Source of the DNA: Warburgia ugandensis
Taxonomy: Eukaryota; Streptophyta; Magnoliopsida; Canellales; Canellaceae
Assembly: GCA_035236585.1 (NCBI GenBank)
Contig: CP141131.1
Span: forward strand, 19,071,103-19,135,102
Length of the DNA: 64,000 nucleotides
Direction: 5' to 3'
Numbering within the stretch: the first letter of the stretch is position 1; every line of letters starts with the position of its first letter. Position numbers and translations under genes: made by a program. Of this stretch, positions 13,432-23,948 are shown in pieces. The notes below the pieces were generated by a model, which saw only the letters and a program-made list of their open reading frames with translations, was not told the origin of the DNA and ran no database searches.

Positions 13432-13784
13432 AACGTGATGTGTGAACATTCAGTTACACTCCTAGTAACATACATGCACGAACCAAAGCATTGAGCTAAA
13501 CACCAACGAAAAAACAACGCATAATTGAGCTAAGCACCAATGAAAAAAGAACGCATAATTGAGCTAAACACCAATGAAAAAAGAACGCATAATTGAGCTA
13601 AACTATCTAGTATGCCCTGTAGAAGAACGTGATGTGTGAACATTCAGTTACACTCCTAGTAACATACATGCACGAACCAAAGCATTGAGCTAAACACCAA
13701 CGAAAAAAGAACGCATAATTGAGCTAAACACCAATGAAAAAAGAACGCATAATTGAGCTAAACTATCTAGTATGCCCTGTAGAA
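13432..13784 (+). repeat. Nested tandem repeat: two ~160-194 bp units carrying a ~35-bp minisatellite
   Basis: The block starting AACGTGATGTGTGAACATTC occurs at 13432 and 13626. Within each block a ~35-bp motif (TTGAGCTAAACACCAATGAA and following) is repeated, three times in the first block and twice in the second. That accounts for their 35-bp length difference. The block ends directly at an Au SINE. Confidence 0.92.
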
Positions 13785-13960
13785 GGAGAGTCTTGGCGCA
13801 ACGGTAGAGTGTTCTTATGTGATCTTGAGGTCACGGGTTTAAAGTATGAAAACAGCCTCTTGCAAAATGCAAAGTAAGACTGGGTACTACTAACCTTTGT
13901 GATCTTACCCTTTTCCGGATTCTGCATATGCAAGAGCTTCGTGCTTCGGAACTGCCTTTT
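13785..13960 (+). mobile_element. Au SINE copy 1
   Basis: tRNA-derived SINE with pol III A box (TGGCGCAACGGTA) and B box (GGTCACGGGTTTAAA), the AACAGCCTCTTGCAAAATGC body and an ACTGCCTTTT end, all matching the plant Au family. The target duplication is not clear because the left flank is the tandem repeat. Confidence 0.88.
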
Positions 13961-14340
13961 GCAGTGTGCACCGGAATTAAGCATTATATGGTGATTGAAT
14001 AGTTGTTATCCGGCGGACACCCGTATTCTTCCAAAAAATGAGAATAATAAGCAGATGGCATTGGTCTCGTTTTGCCTGGGGCTCCCATGATTGCATCAAT
14101 ATTCGTCATCATTCGACTTTTATGCCGGAGCCCAAATATAACAAAGAAGTGATCATAATTCACTAGCGAGGTTTACATAGATCAGAGGCTTAGCGTGTGT
14201 CTGGGGAACTTGTTTTTATTGCATTCATTCTAATTTTCTACTTTGAAATATAGTGAATACAATAAAAAAATAAAAAACAAGTGTCCCAAGCACAGTCACA
14301 TCATCATAATGAAAAATTAGTTTCATTACACGCTTTGAAG

Positions 14341-14520
14341 GGGAGCCTTGGAGTAACGGTAAAAGTTGTCATCATGTGACCTTGAGGTTACGGGGTTCAA
14401 GACGTGGAAACAGCCTCTTGCAAATGTAAGGTAAGGCTGCGTACTTTAGGTCTTTGTGGTCTGCCCCTTCCCTAAACCCTGCATAGGCGGGAGCTTCATG
14501 CAGTGGGGCTGCCCTTTTTT
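14341..14520 (+). mobile_element. Au SINE copy 2
   Basis: GGGAGCCTTGG start, A and B boxes, the AACAGCCTCTTGCAAATG body and a GGCTGCCCTTTTTT end. Flanks TTACACGCTTTGAAG and TTACTCGCTTTAGCATGAAG form an imperfect target duplication. Confidence 0.92.
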
Positions 14521-14929
14521 ACTCGCTTTAGCATGAAGTTCTTGCATAACTGCACAGGAGGACCTGTTAATCGGTGCTTCAACTACTCAGTGTTTGACTA
14601 ATAAAATATGCCCTTGGATCACATAGCAGCCTCTCAATAGACATGGTGGGAAGTGGGCCTTCAAATCTTCTCAAGGTTTTCCTTTGATCAGACTTTTCAT
14701 TTTTTTTTTGGTCAATGCAATGCAGTGCAGACTGAGGAAATGTCTTGAGCTCTCGTGCTAACCGTCAAACGCTCTGCATCAGTCATTCTCCTAAATCTAA
14801 TTTCCTACTGAAGGGCAAGCAAAGACACATTTACAGTCAAGCATATTTCAAGGAAGATGCCAAGTTGTCTTCGACCAACTTTGCCAGGCATTTGTTGGCA
14901 AGAAATTTTTTTATTTACTAATAGAATAC

Positions 14930-15090
14930 TGTTCCATCTGTGTCGGCACTCATGTGCCTACAAAATTTTCATGAAGATTTTGACATATCAGGGAACGAGC
15001 GTCATGCCAAACGTTACAAGCTCTAGTAGATGCCGTCTTAGAGGCAAGCTTATCAGCTGCCTTGTTTCCTTTCTGAAGAGTGGGTGAGAT
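14930..15090 (-). mobile_element. L1-type LINE remnant: RNase H C-terminus and 3' tail
   Basis: On the minus strand, about 15065 to 14950 reads KAADKLASKTASTRACNVWH and then ends FHEDFVGT-stop. This is the usual ending of the RNase H domain in plant L1 LINEs (HVxREGNxxADxLA followed by a short tail). A frameshift separates it from FRKE just upstream, and further sequence up to about 15200 is too worn to read. An A/T-rich 3' tail follows the stop. Confidence 0.5.
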
Positions 15091-15571
15091 AGGGCATGTT
15101 GAAAATTGCCAGAGCAACCACATGCACTACCTGTTAGTAAGCCAGCATGTAGTCGGTTTCAGTATCAAAAGAAGCTGCTCGTCTTACTCTGTCACAGGCG
15201 GTCTATACTTGAATAGTTTTGGAGTTGGAAACTGTATGTTAAGCTAGGCTATGTTTCCATTGCAAACTTTAGATCGTGGCACAGTCTGCGGTCAAAATCC
15301 AGAAGATGAAAAACAAGCCACCTCCTCTGTAGGTACTTGACCTAAGCAAGTCTGCTTGGGTGATCTGGCTAGCTACCCAACCAACTTTCAATAGCTTGTA
15401 GAAGAGAGAGTCTGAGACGTAGCAATTAAGAAGGGCAGATGAAGGTATTTAAAGTAAAAAACATCAATTCGACCTTCTTTACAAAACACTGAGTTGTAGT
15501 TCGCTACCGTTCATGTCATCATCAAGATCGCACAAAGGATAAAAATGCTCACGTAATTTTACGTACCAAAT

Positions 15572-15574
<3 letters not shown>

Positions 15575-15626
<52 letters not shown>
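15575..15626 (+). repeat. (TC)n microsatellite, 52 bp, in the MYB promoter
   Basis: Uninterrupted TC run ending about 100 bp before the candidate TATA box of the MYB gene. Confidence 0.97.
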
Positions 15627-15630
<4 letters not shown>

Positions 15631-15728
15631 TTCGCATGCTACCAGAGTCTCCTATAGAGATATTTCTTTCTGGAAGACTTAGCTTTCAATCGGGTACAGG
15701 TCCTAGTAACAAAATGTGCAAGTGTAGC

Positions 15729-15736
15729 TATAAGAA
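15729..15736 (+). promoter_or_regulatory. Candidate TATA box of the MYB gene
   Basis: TATAAGAA lies 119 bp before the MYB start codon. Transcription about 30 bp downstream would begin near the CTCAACATTC context at about 15760, a typical plant initiator with an A after a pyrimidine. The leader would be about 90 nt. Two ACGT cores (15553 and 15562, a palindrome-like ACGTAATTTTACGT) lie further upstream and could bind bZIP or bHLH factors. This is inference. Confidence 0.45.
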
Positions 15737-15847
15737 GCTCTCTCCATGTCTCTCTCCTTCTCAACATTCACAGCGAGCGTATAGGCCGCGAAGCAAGAGA
15801 GAATTGAGGTATACACACCTACTTTGAAACAAAAAGGGTTGTCTGTG

Positions 15848-17246
15848 ATGGGCAGAAAGCCTTGCTGCTCTAAGGTGGGTCTCAATAGAGGCGCTTGGAC
15901 TGCTACCGAAGACAAAATTCTTACTGATTACATTAAAGTCCATGGTGAAGGTAAATGGAGAGAACTGCCCAAGAGTGCAGGTGAGGAAAGAAGAATTGAT
16001 TTCTTTTTAGTTAAACCTCAATAGATTGACAGTATCTCGACCAAAATTTTCCTATTAAACTAGCAAGGCATTATTTAGAAAGAGTCTTCGATGAATCAAT
16101 ATGATATGGGGCACGTATCATATCTGTCACCTCAACGAGTTTTTACTTTCAACAGCCTATGATTTATACTACTTTTAATGAGGCTGGAGCAATGCACTTT
16201 TCTGCGTATTAACTTATGTAATCAGTGCGGCCTTCTAGTGCTGTATGTGCTAGATCACGGGTCGAGGCGGCTCATGGGTACGTGTGTTCAATATTCTAAG
16301 GTAAAATAGACTTATGATTATTAATTTATGGGTTATGCAGGGCTCAGACGATGTGGGAAGAGCTGCAGGCTGAGATGGCTGAATTACCTAAGACCGGACA
16401 TTAAGAGGGGTAATATATCCGATCAAGAAGAGGACCTCATCATCAGACTCCACAGACTCCTCGGCAACAGGTGCAGTTCTTTTGTTTTTTTCTAAATTTG
16501 TTAACACCCTTTTATTAGCTTCTCTCTGGCTTTTGCAGCATGATATTGCTGTAAGTCTACGGATGGCACTTTTTAAGATAACTAGAATATAAAGAATACA
16601 TACTGAATGCTCTGGAACCTTTTCTCGCAGATGGTCCTTAATAGCTGGAAGACTTCCTGGCCGAACAGACAATGAAATTAAGAACTATTGGAACACCAAT
16701 TTGAGGAAGAAAGTGTACGGCCAATCCTCAGAAGCAGCTAACATTAAGTTATCGGAGAAAAAGGCATGCAATGAGTCGTGTGTAATTCGAACCAAGGCAC
16801 TGAGGTGTAGTAAATGTTTGTTTGTTCCACGAGAAACCGACGTCGCAGATTCAAAAGAAAATATGGGTGCAGACATGGCTATGGCCGAAGACTTCCTGTC
16901 CAAGAAAGGAATGGCGTTAGAATCATCTCAAGTCCAATCATTACGAATACCTCAGGAAGACGATTTGGCGAATTCTCTGATGGATTTTGATGTCTCTGAT
17001 CCTGCCCTACCTGAACTTCTCGGTTCTGACATGTTAGAACTGTGTGATGGTGGGCACGAAGACCTTGATAATGTGATAAACAGAGATGGCAACAAGAGCA
17101 ACTCATCGCCGTTGGATATTCCCATCTTGTTCGATGAAGAAAATCTCTTGGAATGGGCGGGGAGAGATTGTGATCAACCTGATGCAGCCTCTGATTTTCA
17201 GTCCTTGGCTTCGTTTCTCGATTCAGAACAATGGTTCTCAACCTAG
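15848..17246 (+). CDS. TT2-like: R2R3-MYB transcription factor, TT2 / proanthocyanidin type (subgroup 5-like), complete, 3 exons
   Basis: Exons 15848-15980 (133 bp), 16341-16470 (130 bp) and 16631-17246 encode 292 aa. These first two exon sizes are the usual R2R3-MYB pattern, and all splice sites are GT/AG. The ATG at 15848 is chosen over 15824 because it gives the conserved MGRKPCC start. R2 Trp residues are 17, 37 and 57; R3 has Ile70, Trp89 and Trp108. The bHLH-contact motif [DE]Lx2Rx3Lx6Lx3R is intact (Asp76, Leu77, Arg80, Leu84, Leu91, Arg95). DNEI at 101-104 and [11 protein letters not shown] at 139-149 are marks of TT2-type proanthocyanidin activators. The C-terminus is acidic and ends [10 protein letters not shown], a likely activation region. 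Family members act in the nucleus with a bHLH and a WD40 partner to switch on late flavonoid genes such as ANR. That role is inferred from the motifs. Confidence 0.93.
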
Positions 17247-17566
17247 CTTTTGGTTGTGGCCCCTCCCCATAATCAATGTCAGCATCTTCTGCTGTCGGCT
17301 TGTATTTAGTGCTCTAGACTAGGACTGTGATTGATAGAGCAGAGCCCTCCTTTAATCTTTTCTTTTTTTCCTACCGTTTTGTAAAGTATACCCTAGTGGC
17401 AGTGCAAATAGATGAGTTATTTTTCAGGGAATTCACGTTTAGAATCCGTTTATACAATATGAAGAGAGGCTGGCGGCCTACTTTGTAGGGGTAGCTTCAA
17501 ATGTTGAAACAAAGTTTTATTTTTGTAAAAAATTCTGTGGCAATATTTTTTCTCCTTTAATATGAT

Positions 17567-17568
<2 letters not shown>
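17247..17568 (+). other. 3' UTR region of the MYB gene
   Basis: Non-coding, T-rich after 17340, with no canonical AATAAA. The 3' end probably lies between about 17320 and 17460. Confidence 0.4.

Positions 17569-17630
<62 letters not shown>
17569..17630 (+). repeat. (CT)n microsatellite, 62 bp, downstream of the MYB gene
   Basis: Uninterrupted CT run on the same strand as the promoter tract at 15575, so the MYB gene is bracketed by two such tracts. Confidence 0.97.
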
Positions 17631-17632
<2 letters not shown>

Positions 17633-17672
17633 GCAGTGGACCGTTCCGAGTTTTGGTCCATGTATATGTTAT

Positions 17673-18111
17673 TCAAGCATTCACAAGTAGCCGAAGAATA
17701 GTAATGGGAATATTGTTTACAGTATCACTTCTTGAAAGCTTGATAATGGGAGATAATTCTACGATAGACTGACCTGCATGAACTCTTTTCCGAATTTCAT
17801 TGGTAGCTGGACGGGTTTGCAATGTGAATGCTTTGAATGTCATCACCCAAAAGGTTGGTGCCACATTGGCTGTTCGGAGAAGAAATAAGTCCAAGTCAAG
17901 TACAAGAGTTATCATTTCAGTTACTGTTGCTCCAGTAGTCGAACTGGTTTGGCAAAGTTTTGGAAGAATTGGCCGGAAAAGACCTGTAGGAACAATGCAT
18001 GTATACGACATATATGGTGGATCAGGTAGATCCAAACTCTCCAATCCATTAAATCCCATCAATAAGGTTTTGATCCAGGGCCAGAACCTTTTTTTCTTCC
18101 TGAATGCATAA
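17673..18111 (-). other. Unidentified open stretch, possible gene fragment
   Basis: On the minus strand 18062-17673 is open for 129 codons (starting MMGFNGLESLDLPDPPYMSY, ending PITILRLLVNA), and the plus strand 17800-18111 is open for 103 codons. GC content and codon use look more gene-like than the flanks. I do not recognise either product and see no domain motif. It may be a captured or relict exon, or chance openness in a balanced-composition segment. Confidence 0.22.
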
Positions 18112-18500
18112 GGACCATTGGCAGAGCGTCATTGAAGTTAACAAATTGTGAAATTATGAATGTGTTATATATGCAATGAGAACACACCAAAACATTAACT
18201 CAGGGTGAATCTAGAGGAGAACCAACAACGTCTAGTCCGATCATGTTCATTGTTGTTTGGCGAACATAATTCAGTCATTGGATAATGAATCTTTCCATCC
18301 AGTTTGTGATTCTCATTGTTCCGACACGATGCTTGTGGCTGGTGTCCAAGTACTTCTCGGGCAGCGAAGCTTCATGCACCACTTTCTGCTTCCGCGAAGG
18401 AAGCATGCAAATTACCCCATTTTGCTCCGAGGCTACGTGTGGGGCAAGTAAATACCGGCTTCAGATGATATCAAGGGTTGGGGGTGAAAGAAAGGCATGA
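18112..18500. other. Intergenic, no gene seen
   Basis: Two overlapping short ORFs (18257-18500) without recognisable features. Composition is balanced, unlike the LTR region to the right. Confidence 0.4.
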
Positions 18501-18668
18501 AACAGCCTTGGCATAGAGGTAAATTTGGCAAATGTGTGACTTGAGGTTATGCATTCAAGGCATGTTCTTGCAAAAATGCAAGATAAGGCTGTATACTATT
18601 GATCTTTGTGGCACACCCCTTTTTCAGATCCCACATGTGGAAGCTTTGTATATTGGACTGCCCTTTTA
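18501..18668 (+). mobile_element. Au SINE copy 3
   Basis: Diverged copy with CAGCCTTGGCATAGAGGTA (A box), a worn B box and an ACTGCCCTTTTA end. Flanked by a 13-bp exact target duplication GGTGAAAGAAAGG (18483-18495 and 18669-18681). Confidence 0.9.
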
Positions 18669-18681
18669 GGTGAAAGAAAGG

Positions 18682-19698
18682 AGTGAATATTGAATATATC
18701 AGCATCCTCAATATAATATTTGAAGATGAAGAATGATAGGATGGTGCGCAACGCTACAGTGTATTCGTGCAGAGTCGCCCACTTTGAGTAATATGCCCAC
18801 CTCTGATTGATCAGACCCGTGCATTCTGATTATAATACCTGATGGTCAAAGACATTGTCTATGGATCTACGAGTAAGAAGCATTGTTTCTGGATGTTACA
18901 ATCATTCAATGACCTCGATCTTGGGACACAAGATATCCAGAGGCAGAGGAATCAAAAGATCTAATCAACCAGATGTGGATCCCATCGTCAGAAGTGGGGC
19001 AACATTCCACTAGCTTGTTGTAGTGCCCCGTGCTATGCGACCATTCCTCTTTGAAGACACCGTAGCGTCGTAGTGCATTGGTGATTTATTTGCTCAGTCC
19101 AAAATAAAAATTATTTCGGTCTTATCACGATTGCTGCTAGGCATTTCGTGATCTGAACCGATCATTTGATTTGGCTCATTTTAGATGGCCTAGGCATGGA
19201 ATTATTTATATATTTCACAACTTTAAGCTTTTTACTTTAAAATATTCAAAAACCAAGAACTTGGAGATATATATATATATATATATATATAAGCCATCTA
19301 CGATGAGGCCAATCAGACGATGAGAAAAATTATAAAAATTAGAGTTGCACCTACTTTTAAAGACACGTATGATGCATTCGTGATGAGACTTTGGGCCCAA
19401 ATCTTCTCACGTGCATATAAGTCAACCGTAATAAAGGATTATCAAATCAAGTCAGTCTTACAATTCTGATGCTATAGACAACCAGTACGCATAGTTACAT
19501 CTGCACACAGTTACATCTAGGACCTCTGTAATTGGTGATCCAAAACGTCCATATCCTGGGTCTTCTCTGCTCTATCCCTGGTTTTGTACATTCTCAGCCG
19601 TTCATTTCTCGCATAAACAGTTAATGGTCATGGCAGTCAGATAGAGAAAATTTGTTGTGATATAATTTGTCGCCTAGAAGATGAGTTGTTTGGAATAA
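18682..19698. other. Intergenic, no gene seen
   Basis: Mixed sequence with a (TA)n tract at 19267-19292. No gene or element end recognised. Confidence 0.45.
19267..19292. repeat. (TA)n microsatellite
   Basis: 26-bp alternating TA run. Confidence 0.95.
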
Positions 19699-19877
19699 GG
19701 GAGCCTTGGTACAACGGTAAAAGTTGTCGTCGTGTGACCTTGAAGTCACGAGTTTAAAGCGTGAAATCAACTTCTTGCAAAATGCAAGATAAGGCTGCCT
19801 GCTATAAGTCCTTGTGGTCCACCCCTTTCCCGAACCCCGCATAGGCGAGAGCTTCGTGCATAGGAACTGCCCTTTAA
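19699..19877 (+). mobile_element. Au SINE copy 4
   Basis: GGGAGCCTTGGTACAACGGTA start, B box GTCACGAGTTTAAA and an ACTGCCCTTTAA end. Near-matching target duplications GATGAGTTGTTTGGAATA (19680) and GACGAGTTGTTCGGAAATA (19878) give exact limits. The left part of a 146-codon open frame (19814-20254) lies in this SINE, so that frame is not treated as a gene. Confidence 0.93.
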
Positions 19878-19896
19878 GACGAGTTGTTCGGAAATA

Positions 19897-20419
19897 CCTC
19901 TCCCGACGACAAAAATGGGATCAACGTCGGACATCCCTCCTCTCCTTTGTGTGTTTTAGATGTCGAATTTCTGTAATTCATACAATAATTGCGGACAACA
20001 AACCAGCAGAAGTCAATTTCATATATGATACATCAAATTACAGTAAGTTTCGTGTTTCCCCAATCATTGCCCCTACCAGGTATATAATTGGTGCGTGTCA
20101 TTCTCATATTTTGAAATCAAGTAAAAATGGAATCCGCCTGTTCCATCGGCGGATACTTGATTTGATCTTAATTGAGATTAGTCAACCATTATATTCATAT
20201 ATAAATATTCGTAATCACCTGAAAGGTAAGTCAGTTCTCCTCTTTTTGAATTAAATTCTAAACGTGCAATTTTTTTGCTCTAAATGACTAAAAGCTAAGA
20301 GTTAACTGTTTACTCATCTCTAAAGATGGCTGAAAGGAGTTTCAATCCAAAACGCATGCCATTTTTTTACAAGTAACATAGAACGTGAACTTAGTCTTAC
20401 GGGTGATCGTTGTGAACTT
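19897..20419. other. Intergenic with one hairpin-forming segment
   Basis: Contains ATCCGCC (20132-20138) and GGCGGAT (20148-20154) flanked by AAATCAAGT and ACTTGATTT, so an imperfect stem of about 16 bp with a one-sided bulge can form. No gene seen. Confidence 0.4.
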
Positions 20420-23330
20420 GGTCTCAAACTTCACCATCATCCTTAGCATCAAGAGCTTATCCCAATAAGATATCAGCCATATGAATCTGGTTCTTTATTC
20501 TCCTCTATTAAGTATCATGGCTTTATTTAGTCCCAAAGTTTTTAAATCTTTTCTCACCACTTTTATCTACTTGCTTTCGGGCCTTCCCCTTGCCCTTTTA
20601 GAAGCCTCTACTTGCATTGCCTCACTCCTTCTAAGTGGTGTCATTTTTTGTCTTCATTGGAGATGTCCAAACTATTTAAGTTTAATCTCTCTCATCTTGT
20701 TACCTATTGGTGTTATTCCTAAGTTTCTTCTAATGTTTTCATTTCTACTTCTATCCTTTCTTATCTTGCCACTCATACATCTCAACATCCTCATTCCTGC
20801 TATGCTCATCCTATTAACATGATCTTCTTTAACTACCCAACACTCTGATCCATAGAGCATGACCGTCCTTATAATCATCTTATAGAATTTTTCTTTTAGT
20901 TTGAGTGGCACTCGCCAATCACACAGAACTCTAGAGGCACATCTCCATTTGTTCTAACCCGCTTGGATTCTCTAGGTAACCTCCATCTCGATCTCTCCAC
21001 TCTCATGAATCATCAATCCTAAGTACCAAAAGTAGTCTTTTACAGGGACTTCTTAGTTATCAATCTTTACTGGTGTTCCACTTGCACTCCTATCATTGCT
21101 AAAATTGCATTCTATACATTCTGTCTTAATTTGGCTGATTTTAAATCCTTTAGGTTCTCATGCTTCTCTCTATAAATCTAACTTTGTATTTACGCCCTCC
21201 TTTGTCTCATCAATTAAAACTATATCATCTATAAATAGCATGCACTATGGAATCTCCTCGTGCAAATGTTTTGTTAATTCATCCATAATCAATGTAAAAA
21301 GGAATGGGCTCAATGCTGATCCTTGATGCAATCCTACGGTAATAGAAAAATTACCACTCTCTAATAGTAGTCTTAACATTTGTTACCACTCCTTCATACA
21401 TGTCTTTAATTATGTCCATATATCATCGTGAAACCCCTTTCTCGCCCAGCATCGTTCATATTAATTCTCTTGGGACCCTATCTAAGCTTTTCCTAAGTCA
21501 ATAAAGACCATGTTGATGTCCTTCCTCCTTTTTCTATATTTCTCTATCAATTGTCTTAGTAGAAAAATCACTTCATGGTAGACCTCTTAGGCATAAAACC
21601 AAACTTTGTCTCCAATATACTTGTCTCATACCATAACATTTTCTCAATCACTCTTTCAAAAAGTTTCATAGTATGGCTCATAAGTTTAATCTCTCGATAA
21701 TTAGTGCAACTCTGTATATTTCCTTTATTCTTATAAATTGGTACATTAGAGCTCTTCCTTCATTCATCTGGCATTTTCTTTAATTTTATAATTTTATTAA
21801 ACAACTTGGTCAACCAAACTACTCTAGTATCTCTCATATGCTTCTAAACCTCTATTGGCGTACCATCAGGGCCCATGGCCTTTTATAATTTCATTTTTTC
21901 AATGCTTCTTTAACTTCAGGCATTATAATCCTATGGTCATATATATAATTTCCAATGTTATTTAGGTTTACAATACCTTCAATCCTTATATTCTCAAGAC
22001 AATTGTCATTTAGCGATTTTTGAAAGTAACTTTCCCACCTTGTCTGATCTCATCATCTTTAACTAGTACCCTTTGATCATTATTTCTGGTCTAAGTCCTT
22101 ACCCTTCTATTATCTTATATTTTCAAGTTTAAACACATCTTTCCCACTTTCTCTTGACCTTAGTATATTATAGAGATCATTATATGCCTTGAGTTTGACC
22201 TCACTTACTATTCTCTTAACAACCTTTTTAGCATTTTTATACTATTCATAATTTTTAGTTTTCTGCCATGATTTAAAACATACACGTTTTTCTTTAATAA
22301 CTTTTTACATTGTTTTACTCCACCAAGTTTTCTTTACTAATTGTCTTTTACCTTTAGATATTCCTAAGACATCTTTTGCCACATTCTTAATGGACTAACC
22401 ATATTAATACACATGGTGTTTATTTTTGTTTCATTATTATAGTTTCCTTCTACTATCAACTTATATGTAAGTAAAGTTATTTTCTCACCTTTTAAGTTCT
22501 ACTACTTAGTTTTTGGATATCTATTAAATTTATTTCATTTCTTCCTTCTTTTAATGTAGATATCCATAAGCATTAACCTATGTTGTGAGGTTAAACTCTC
22601 ACCAAGTATCACCTTTCAATCCTTACACATTGATCTATTGATATTCCTATGTAAAAGAAAGTCCATTTGGCTTTTATGAAGTTTACTTTTAAAGGTTATT
22701 AAGCGTTCATCCCCCATCTTAAAGAATGTGTTTGCAAGGGTCATGTTATATGACAAAGTAAAATCAAGGATAGCTTTCCCCATCTCATTTCGTTCTCCAA
22801 TACCATACCCTCCATGTACCATGTCATATCCTTTTTCTTTTTCTTTTTCTAAATAACCATTTAAATCTGTTCCTATAAATATCCCCTCTGTGTTGGGAAT
22901 ATCTTGCATGGCTCCCTCTATATCTTTCCAAAATTGTCTCTTGATTATATTTTCTAACGTACTTGTGGTTCGTATGCACTTATAACATTTATGATCTGCT
23001 CTCGTAGAACAAGTTTTATTATTATAATTCAATCACTGATTTTTTTAATGTTTACAACTTTATCCTTTATTTCTTTATCTACCACTATTCTTATGTCATT
23101 TCAGTTATTTCAACGTATCAAAGCTTATACCCATCGATTTCTCTAGTTTTAGCCTCTTTACACTTGGTTTCTTAGATGCAAGTGATGTTGACTCTCCTGC
23201 ATTTCCTCATATCCACTAACTCTAAACTCTTACCTGTCAATGTTCTTATATTCCATGTGGCGATATGAATCTTATGCTTTTGAGATAGCCTAATTACACA
23301 CACAATTCTCGACTCCCTTGACATGAACTC
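20420..23330 (-). mobile_element. RTE-clade LINE, copy 3, near full length but decayed
   Basis: Reading the minus strand from the right: an endonuclease start IHIATWNIRTLTGKSLELVD (about 23265-23200), ETKCKEAKTREIDGYKL, GIFIGTDLNGYLEKEK and HGGYGIGERNEMGKAILDF (22865-22740), and RLITFKSKLHKSQMDFLLHR (about 22705-22650). RT-region blocks follow, then the C-terminal MPLKLKEKFYKMIIRTVMLYGSECW segment (20911-20830) and RKDRSRNENIRRNLGITPIG. The 3' end is near 20420-20435, with a short ATGATGGTGA tail. Endonuclease, RT and C-terminal parts are all present in order, so only the extreme 5' end is uncertain. Many stops and indels make it inactive. It belongs to the same family as copies 1 and 2 but is longer. 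Confidence 0.88.
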
Positions 23331-23670
23331 ATGCCTTCTTTTCATTGCACTTGAGTTGTTATGTAGTGCGTCACTTCCAAAGGACGTTCTAGCAGCCCTT
23401 GCCCATTTTCCATTATACTCGGGATCCTATGTGGTGCTTCACTTTTGGGGGAACACCCTAGCAACCCCTTGCCTATTTTTCACTACACTCAACGAGGGAT
23501 GCCCTAGCTTGAGGGAATGTTAGTGATTGATTCATGTCACGTTAGGGGTCTGCATTCACTATTAAGCTTATGCCCGTCCATTCCTTTCAAGCGCCCTTAG
23601 ACTTGTGACGCTTAACGACTAAACTCCTTGGCTCTGTGCTCTATTCGGTTGGAACCCGGTTCGATACTTT

Positions 23671-23784
23671 GAAGAAGCTGAAGATGATTTTCATTATCTT
23701 CTCTTCTTACTTACAAACTAGTATACATATGCATATTCATTTGCAAGTAAGAGATAAAATAATAAAATCATCTTCAACTTCTTC
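23671..23784. other. Long imperfect foldback (miRNA-precursor-like or small foldback element)
   Basis: A left arm of about 47 nt starting GAAGAAGCTGAAGATGATTT (23671) pairs with the right arm ending ATCATCTTCAACTTCTTC (23784), with a loop of about 22 nt around ACTAGTATACATATGC. About 39 of 47 arm positions pair, with scattered mismatches and small bulges, in the size range of plant miRNA hairpins. It could also be a small foldback transposon or a worn inverted duplication. Confidence 0.5.
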
Positions 23785-23948
23785 AAAAAGGTTTTGCTTA
23801 CCGGTTGGCACCTGACACAAACCTCCTTTTTTTATCCAAGCTTGGGACTGGCATTGGCAAAGCTAACTTGGTCTCAGGCTTGCTTAGTCTTAATAACTCT
23901 GTAGCTATCTTTTGATTTCTTTTTCTAGATATTCTCTATCATTAAATC

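Noticed and set aside
13432-13784. CRISPR-like spacing of repeats
   Set aside because: Repeats are head-to-tail without unique spacers, in plant nuclear DNA. It is a minisatellite.
19814-20254. 146-codon plus-strand open frame
   Set aside because: Its first 60 bases and start codon lie in Au SINE copy 4, and the rest has no recognisable protein features.
20481-20822. 113-codon hydrophobic plus-strand frame resembling a membrane protein
   Set aside because: It is the antisense of the C-terminal part of RTE copy 3 (minus strand). The hydrophobic look comes from complementing Lys/Glu/Asn-rich codons.
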